Assembly: GCA_021209875.1 (NCBI GenBank)
Contig: JAGYVD010000005.1
Span: 1,054,001 to 1,118,000, forward strand
DNA: 64,000 bases
Reading direction: 5' to 3'
Source of the DNA: Rosellinia necatrix
Lineage: Eukaryota; Ascomycota; Sordariomycetes; Xylariales; Xylariaceae
Positions 59,160-64,000 of the stretch are shown here, piece after piece (the stretch's first letter is position 1; each line of letters starts with the position of its first letter). Both the position numbers and the translations under genes were made by a program. A model generated the notes under the pieces. The model did not search any database, was not told the origin of the DNA, and saw only the letters and a program-made list of their open reading frames with translations.

Positions 59160-60350
59160 ATGGCGGGTCCATTATTAAGCTCCCTCTGTACTATTTGTCG
59201 CATCCAAGCGCCGCGATACACATGCCCACGATGTGGAACGAGAACTTGTTCGTTATCCTGCGTCAAGAAACACAAGACTTGGTCATCATGTAACGGCGAA
59301 CGCGACCCCACCGTCTTTGTCGCCATAGACAAGTTAAAGACTGATGCCGGAATCGATCACGATTATAACTTCCTCACCAAGATCGAGAGATCCGTCGAGC
59401 GAGTCGAGCGTGTATTAAGAGAAGATAGGGACATTCTCCCCCGCGAGAACTCCGAACCGCCGCCACACAAGAAAACACGTTTTAACAAGGGCCAAAGCCG
59501 GGGCAGGACCACGGTTGACGATGGCCTACGGAAGTGGGATAGAAACGCGATACACAGAATGCGCGGGCTCGGAATACACGTCTCATCGGTGCCCTACGGC
59601 ATGACGCGGTCAAAAGAGAATATGTCTAGCTGGAATAGGCGAACCAAGACCATTAATTGGCAAGTGGAGTGGTTATTCCACGATATCAAACAGTCCACTA
59701 CCGGTGATGGCCAGTCTCAAACCAAGCGCATGTTACATAAAGCCCTCGACGAGACACCGCTTCATGTCGCTTTTGCTGAGGCATTAGAGTACAATCGACA
59801 ACGACAGCTGACCGATCATGAACGAGCCGAAGAGAAGAAGACACTCCGGAGACGGCAAGCACCAGGGCAAATGTCACAGGACGCAATGACAGGCATGTGG
59901 CAAGAATGCCCATACCTAATGCAAAATAGTGCCAACGGGACGTGGACCCACTCAACAAATGTCGATGATCTCTATGTGGCAAAGAATAAGTATCAGTTCT
60001 TATTGCCGAGACCGAAGACTCTTCCAAGAGAGCCTCGGAGGCTAGTATTGTTAGACCCATCAGAAACTCTGGCTAGCATTCTTCCCGGTCGAGAAATAGT
60101 CGAATTTCCGACAATTCACGTATTGCCGGCTGGGGTTACTTTCTTGGGAGAGGAGTATATAATAGAAGACAACGATACAAGGAAGACATCAAAAAAGCGA
60201 AAGGCTTTACTCCCAGTCGATTACGAATCGAACGGGGAGTTATCTGAGGAGGAGGAAGAAGACGGTCAGATTATAGAGTTAGATGCTGAGGCGGATACGT
60301 CGGATGATACCACGAGCAGCTCTGGGTCTGATACCGAGATGTCTGACTAG
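59160..60350 (+). CDS. BCD1: Box C/D snoRNP assembly protein 1 (HIT zinc finger)
   Basis: A single exon of 396 residues. The N-terminal HIT zinc finger spans residues 10-44, with CTIC, CPRC, CSLSC and a final Cys after KKHKTW, forming the CCCC/CCHC pattern. GLGIHVSSVPYGMTRSKEN and INWQVEWLF in the middle are characteristic of the BCD1/ZNHIT6 family. The C-terminal half includes LLPRPKTLPREPRRLVLLDP, and the tail is a long Glu/Asp/Ser run. Known family role: early assembly of box C/D snoRNPs with the R2TP chaperone in the nucleus. The start is the first ATG and places the zinc finger at the expected distance. Confidence 0.93.
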   Translation: MAGPLLSSLCTICRIQAPRYTCPRCGTRTCSLSCVKKHKTWSSCNGERDPTVFVAIDKLKTDAGIDHDYNFLTKIERSVERVERVLREDRDILPRENSEPPPHKKTRFNKGQSRGRTTVDDGLRKWDRNAIHRMRGLGIHVSSVPYGMTRSKENMSSWNRRTKTINWQVEWLFHDIKQSTTGDGQSQTKRMLHKALDETPLHVAFAEALEYNRQRQLTDHERAEEKKTLRRRQAPGQMSQDAMTGMWQECPYLMQNSANGTWTHSTNVDDLYVAKNKYQFLLPRPKTLPREPRRLVLLDPSETLASILPGREIVEFPTIHVLPAGVTFLGEEYIIEDNDTRKTSKKRKALLPVDYESNGELSEEEEEDGQIIELDAEADTSDDTTSSSGSDTEMSD

Positions 60351-61117
60351 GTACTTACTTAGCTTGTTACCCTGGGTAGGGTGGCTTGTCTACCCACTTA
60401 CATATACCATACCTGCCGACTACCTACTACCTAATAGAATAATCTAATAAGAAGTATCTTCTAAACAATATCTATCTTTACAGCGTAAGGTTTGGAGAAT
60501 ACTGGTACAGCCACCAACTTCACGGGGTGCCTGGGAGGCGTGAGACAACTTACACAGCACTCTATACCCAACCATACAGCTTGTTTTGGCAAAGCAAAAA
60601 TCTGAGTCTATGTAGCTTGTATTTAATATGCCTAGGATGGAGCCTACCTACCTAGGTAGGTACTGCTCACCTCCGCCCTGTACCCCTCTACTTGCTTATG
60701 ATACTACAGTGCTACTTGGGTAGTAGTTGCTACCTACCTAGGTACCAAGTGCATGCGTATGATATGGTGGGTACTTCTTTGGTTAGGCACAGCCAACTTG
60801 TCTCAAGGGTTTCTGCCGGGCGGTGACGCCGTGCACAGCTGCCAAGCCGTTTCTGCACTAGCGCTGCAATTTGAATGGCTGGGGAGCTTTAACGATTTTC
60901 AGCCTTCCTTCTTCTCCACTCTCACCTTTTCCATCCCACACATCTCTTGTCTCTCTACTTACTCTCTACTCCCATACCTATGCAGCTCACCAACAACAAC
61001 ATCAATTGGTGCTTGCGCCCTCTCTTTCCCCGATTGTGAGGTTATTCACTCCTCGCCCCATAGTTCATTTCCTTCATTCCATTTCTACTCGCGCTTGACG
61101 CGCTCAGTTTAGTGACC
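60351..61117. promoter_or_regulatory. Intergenic and 5' leader of Scd6/Lsm14 gene
   Basis: Contains CTACCTAGGTAGGTAC palindromic words near 60645-60665 and 60730-60745. From about 60900 the plus strand is pyrimidine-rich, as in a fungal promoter and leader. An open frame at 60753-61112 stops just before the gene's ATG and is treated as chance or at most an upstream frame. Confidence 0.5.
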
Positions 61118-63118
61118 ATGTCCGAATTTCTAGGGTATGTATGCTGGTGCCTCCCCGCTGCGTCCTAACTGCGTTGGCTAATCTGCTCCCGACACAGCTC
61201 GCGGATATCTTTGATATCAAAGAGCGATATTCGGTAAGCGAACTGACTGTTGGACGGCCTAGCACACAGCTGTTGACTTGCTCCAACAAGCTATTCGGGT
61301 ATCCTACACGAGATAAACAGCGAAGAGTCGACAGTTTCACTGGAAAATGTCAAATCCTATGGCACCGAAGGACGGCGGGGAAACCCCTCGGACGAGGTCG
61401 CTGCTTCAGACCAGATTTACGAATATATCGTTTTCCGGGGCAGTGATGTGAAAGACTTGCGGATTGAGCAGGCTCCTGCCGCCCCCAAAGAAAACCAACC
61501 GCCCCCGGTTCCTGACGATCCCGCCATTGTTGGTGTAAGTCCCTCTCAGCGCTGTTCCTGCCTGGCAAAAAGAGCAAACATCGAGCCTTTTATGATGAAC
61601 CATTTCGGATGTAAATTTCATTTTTCACTGAATTGCGCAAAACAACACTATGTTGATATTTCCGTTGCCTTCCTTCTGATCTACGCTGGCTCCAGACCTT
61701 CCTTATCACGTCAAGATGCTGTGAACTATGCAACTGCTAATAGCAATCTTGTCTGATAGGCACGTACGCGGCCGACCGGCGCGATCCATCCTGGCCCACC
61801 TAATCAAATCCCGGGACATGCCGGCTTCGCTCAGAATCCATACCCACCGAATTTCTATGCGCCCCCAGGTCAATGGGGACGCGGTGGCCCGGGACCTGGT
61901 CCAGTGCCTGGCCCTGGACCGGCACCACAAGGCTTCAACGGAATGCCTTATCCACCGCCTCCTGGATGGTTTCCTCCCGGTCAAGGATTTCCTCCTGGCG
62001 GTCCCGGTCCTTGGAACAACTATGGATACCCCCCAGGACCACAAGGGCCACAAGGGCCACCCAGTACCCCTGGTCAGGGCATCAGAGGCACCCCACCACA
62101 AGACAACAAGCCAGCTCCTATCGGTGCTGGTGTCGATAAGCAAAAGCCAGTAGGTGTGCCAGCACCTGAGGCCCCTACGGAGCCCAAGAATTTTGGACAG
62201 CATACATCACAGCCTATCTCGAAGGATTCAGCGCCCACTCCTCCCGTTGAATCAAAGCCTACCGCTGCAGAGGTAAAGGCTACAGCAGACTCACTTTCGG
62301 CGACTAAATCCGTAGTGAGCAATGCCGAACCAAAGAGTGCTCCAACTGGGCCCAGGAGCAGCCGCATTACTCCTGCCGTGCCAATGCCTGCGGCTATCCT
62401 ATCACGATCCGGTCCTCAGGCTATAGCTGCTGCTGCATCCGTCAAGCCCGCTACCGAACAATCCAATGGGCCCCCGAGCGCTGCTACCCTCAGAGATGCT
62501 ACGCAGGCTGCTAAAGCGGCAGTCGCCGTAGCTATGGCCAAATTAGATAATCCTAGTGCTACCGTCGGGGCCGCTGGTCCGACTACAACGAACACTGCTA
62601 TGGATAACCTCACCAAAAAGGTGAATGAGATGAGAGTGAATGCCAGGGGCGGCCCCAGCAGCAGGGGACGTAGTCGTGGAGGCCGCGGTGGCATTCAGTC
62701 GAAAATCGAGGTTCCCGATGCCGACTTTGATTTTCAAACAGCCAACGCGAAGTTTAACAAGCAAGACCTCGCAAAAGAAGCTGTTAGCATATCACCTGTA
62801 GGAGATGCGCCCAACGGCAGCGCCCCTGAAACCCCAGAGCCCGAAGACGGTGCATATAACAAGACCCGGTCATTCTTTGACAATATTAGTAGCGAAGCCA
62901 GAGAGCGGGCGGAGAACGGGGGCCAAAAACCTGGTGGGAGAGAGTGGCGTGGAGAGGAACAACGCAAGAATATGGAAACTTTTGGGCAGGGAAGCGTCGA
63001 CGGTGGTTATCGTGGTGGCTACCGTGGCCGAGGCCGTGGCCGGGGGCGCGGTAACAGCCGTGGCCGTGGTGGACCCCGAGGCCGTGGCACCTTTACACAG
63101 TCGAACGCTCCTCAGTAA
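61118..63118 (+). CDS. SCD6: Scd6/Lsm14 family mRNP and translation-repression protein
   Basis: Exons 61118-61134, 61198-61233, 61291-61534 and 61760-63118 give 551 residues. Introns are 63, 57 and 225 nt, with GTATGT, GTAAGC and GTAAGT donors. The very short first two exons are needed to complete the LSm domain (SEFLGSRISLISKSDIR, then YSGILHEINSEESTVSLENV and YEYIVFRGSDVKDLRI), residues 1 to about 90. A Pro/Gly-rich stretch follows to about residue 180. The FDF box is at about 419-434 (DADFDFQTANAKFNK), the FFD box at about 466 (YNKTRSFFDNISSEA), the TFG box at about 502 (KNMETFGQGSVDGG), and RGG repeats occupy about 513-546. This is the full family architecture. Known role: binds Dhh1/DDX6 and eIF4G, represses translation, and localises to P-bodies. 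Confidence 0.95.
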
Positions 63119-64000
63119 TTGTCGGTCAGCCTTGGTATTCACGAGTTCATACTCGGTTGAGGACTCGGCGATTCCACGATACACACTAAGGCTTCACTTT
63201 TACGCCGTGATCCCTACGATTGGCATATCCGTTACCGAGCATTTTCCTTACTCGTTAAGACCTTGTTGAACTACACGCTCATTTCTAGGTTCTACTCTGA
63301 ATCATTGATGGTTGAACACGGAGTTCCTCACCCACGGGAGTGGCACAAATCTCTCTCGACCATCATTGTACAGTTGTATTAGTATGACGGTCACACAATT
63401 CCGGATTTACTTTCACGGTTAGGAGTCTGTTCTTAAGCAAGCGGGCTCTACAATACCTCAATAACCAACACAGCGGCTGGGACGGTTGAGGCAAAATGGC
63501 GTAGTGGACATTGCCACGGCGTTTGGTATCGTCTTTAAACAAGCATGATAATGAGTGCGATGTAGGTGGGGTTTTGATGGTACCACAGAGGCCGGTTTGG
63601 CCCTAGAAGGCATCATATTCGTGCCGATGAGATGTGATCCACGAGAAATTTGGCCGAGTTGCGTGAAAGGGCTATGAATAATGCATTTTGCATCTGGTCG
63701 GTACGGAAACAGAAAAGGCACAAGGCATGGCTTGAATCACCAATACTGGGTGGCATGCAGGCTTCAGTGAACCAAGTCAGGTCTATAAGCCGCAATATAA
63801 TACATGATGCAACCCCATCTTGATCTTATTTCTTTCCATTTGCTTGGTGACAAATTGGAGTTTTGACAGCGAAAGCACACAGTGGTCCGCCCATTATAGT
63901 TCTGGGTATATATCACTAATGCACAATTAGTAAAAGTTAACAAGGTGATAATTTCATTACCTCGTTTATGCCAACAAAAATGAGGGAAGTTCGGCACTCA
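63119..64000. other. 3' flank of Scd6/Lsm14 gene to window end
   Basis: No gene supported. Minus-strand open frames at 63458-63721, 63613-63795 and 63764-63997 are short, overlap one another and have no recognisable content; the last could belong to a gene beyond the window, but nothing shows this. Confidence 0.45.

Noticed and set aside
60753..61112. 119-codon frame with a signal-peptide-like start ahead of Scd6/Lsm14
   Set aside because: It lies in the pyrimidine-rich leader of the downstream gene and ends 5 bp before its ATG; the body is Ser/Pro/Leu by composition. At most an upstream frame.
1..64000. tRNA, 5S rRNA and CRISPR arrays
   Set aside because: I looked for B-box GGTTCGA-type sites with a matching A box and for known 5S sequence and saw none that fold plausibly; no regularly spaced repeats occur. 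A covariance-model scan would settle RNA genes.

Overview
The window is nuclear DNA of a filamentous ascomycete (Pezizomycotina, probably Sordariomycetes; this placement is inference). Genes have many short introns of about 50-90 nt with GTRNGT-type donors, CTAAC/CTGAC-type branch sites and YAG acceptors. The genes are typical eukaryotic ones: AP-2 alpha adaptin, ARPC5, Scd6/Lsm14, BCD1 and NDUFAF5. One transposon carries the C-to-T/G-to-A hypermutation that fungi impose on repeats (RIP). Exon joins were worked out by eye. Every spliced model has a coding length divisible by three, after allowing for two suspected 1-bp insertions.

Layout. (1) 14-5934: a divergent pair. On the minus strand is a large intracellular subtilisin-like protease with a long fungal N-terminal region (DUF7580-like); on the plus strand is a multi-zinc-finger protein. 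Both look like accessory, fungus-specific, possibly self/non-self or stress-signalling proteins. (2) 5935-29042: about 23 kb in which I can support no gene. It is not AT-rich, so it is not an obvious RIP graveyard. It is full of microsatellites, small tandem repeats and short palindromic CCTAGGTA-type motifs. (3) 29043-34356: ARPC5 (plus; apparent 1-bp frameshift), NDUFAF5-type methyltransferase (minus), and a small crystallin-like protein (minus; apparent 1-bp frameshift near its C-terminus). (4) 34357-40997: a decayed accessory stretch with a second copy of a dispersed repeat also seen near 6.2 kb, a broken ankyrin-repeat gene, and an unidentified open frame interrupted by one stop. (5) 40998-50791: AP-2 alpha, a possible small membrane protein, a Thr/Ala-rich low-complexity protein, a PLP-homeostasis protein (YggS/PROSC family) and a convergent GT8 glycosyltransferase. 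(6) 51926-58682: a complete but heavily mutated LTR retrotransposon with 132-bp LTRs and a 5-bp target duplication. (7) 59160-63118: the HIT-zinc-finger snoRNP assembly factor BCD1 and the P-body protein Scd6/Lsm14.

How they relate: the housekeeping genes (endocytosis, actin branching, complex I assembly, snoRNP assembly, mRNP regulation, PLP balance) show no operon-like functional grouping. The informative features are the protease/zinc-finger pair, the sharply bounded hypermutated retrotransposon, the large non-AT-rich desert, and two frameshifts in otherwise intact genes.
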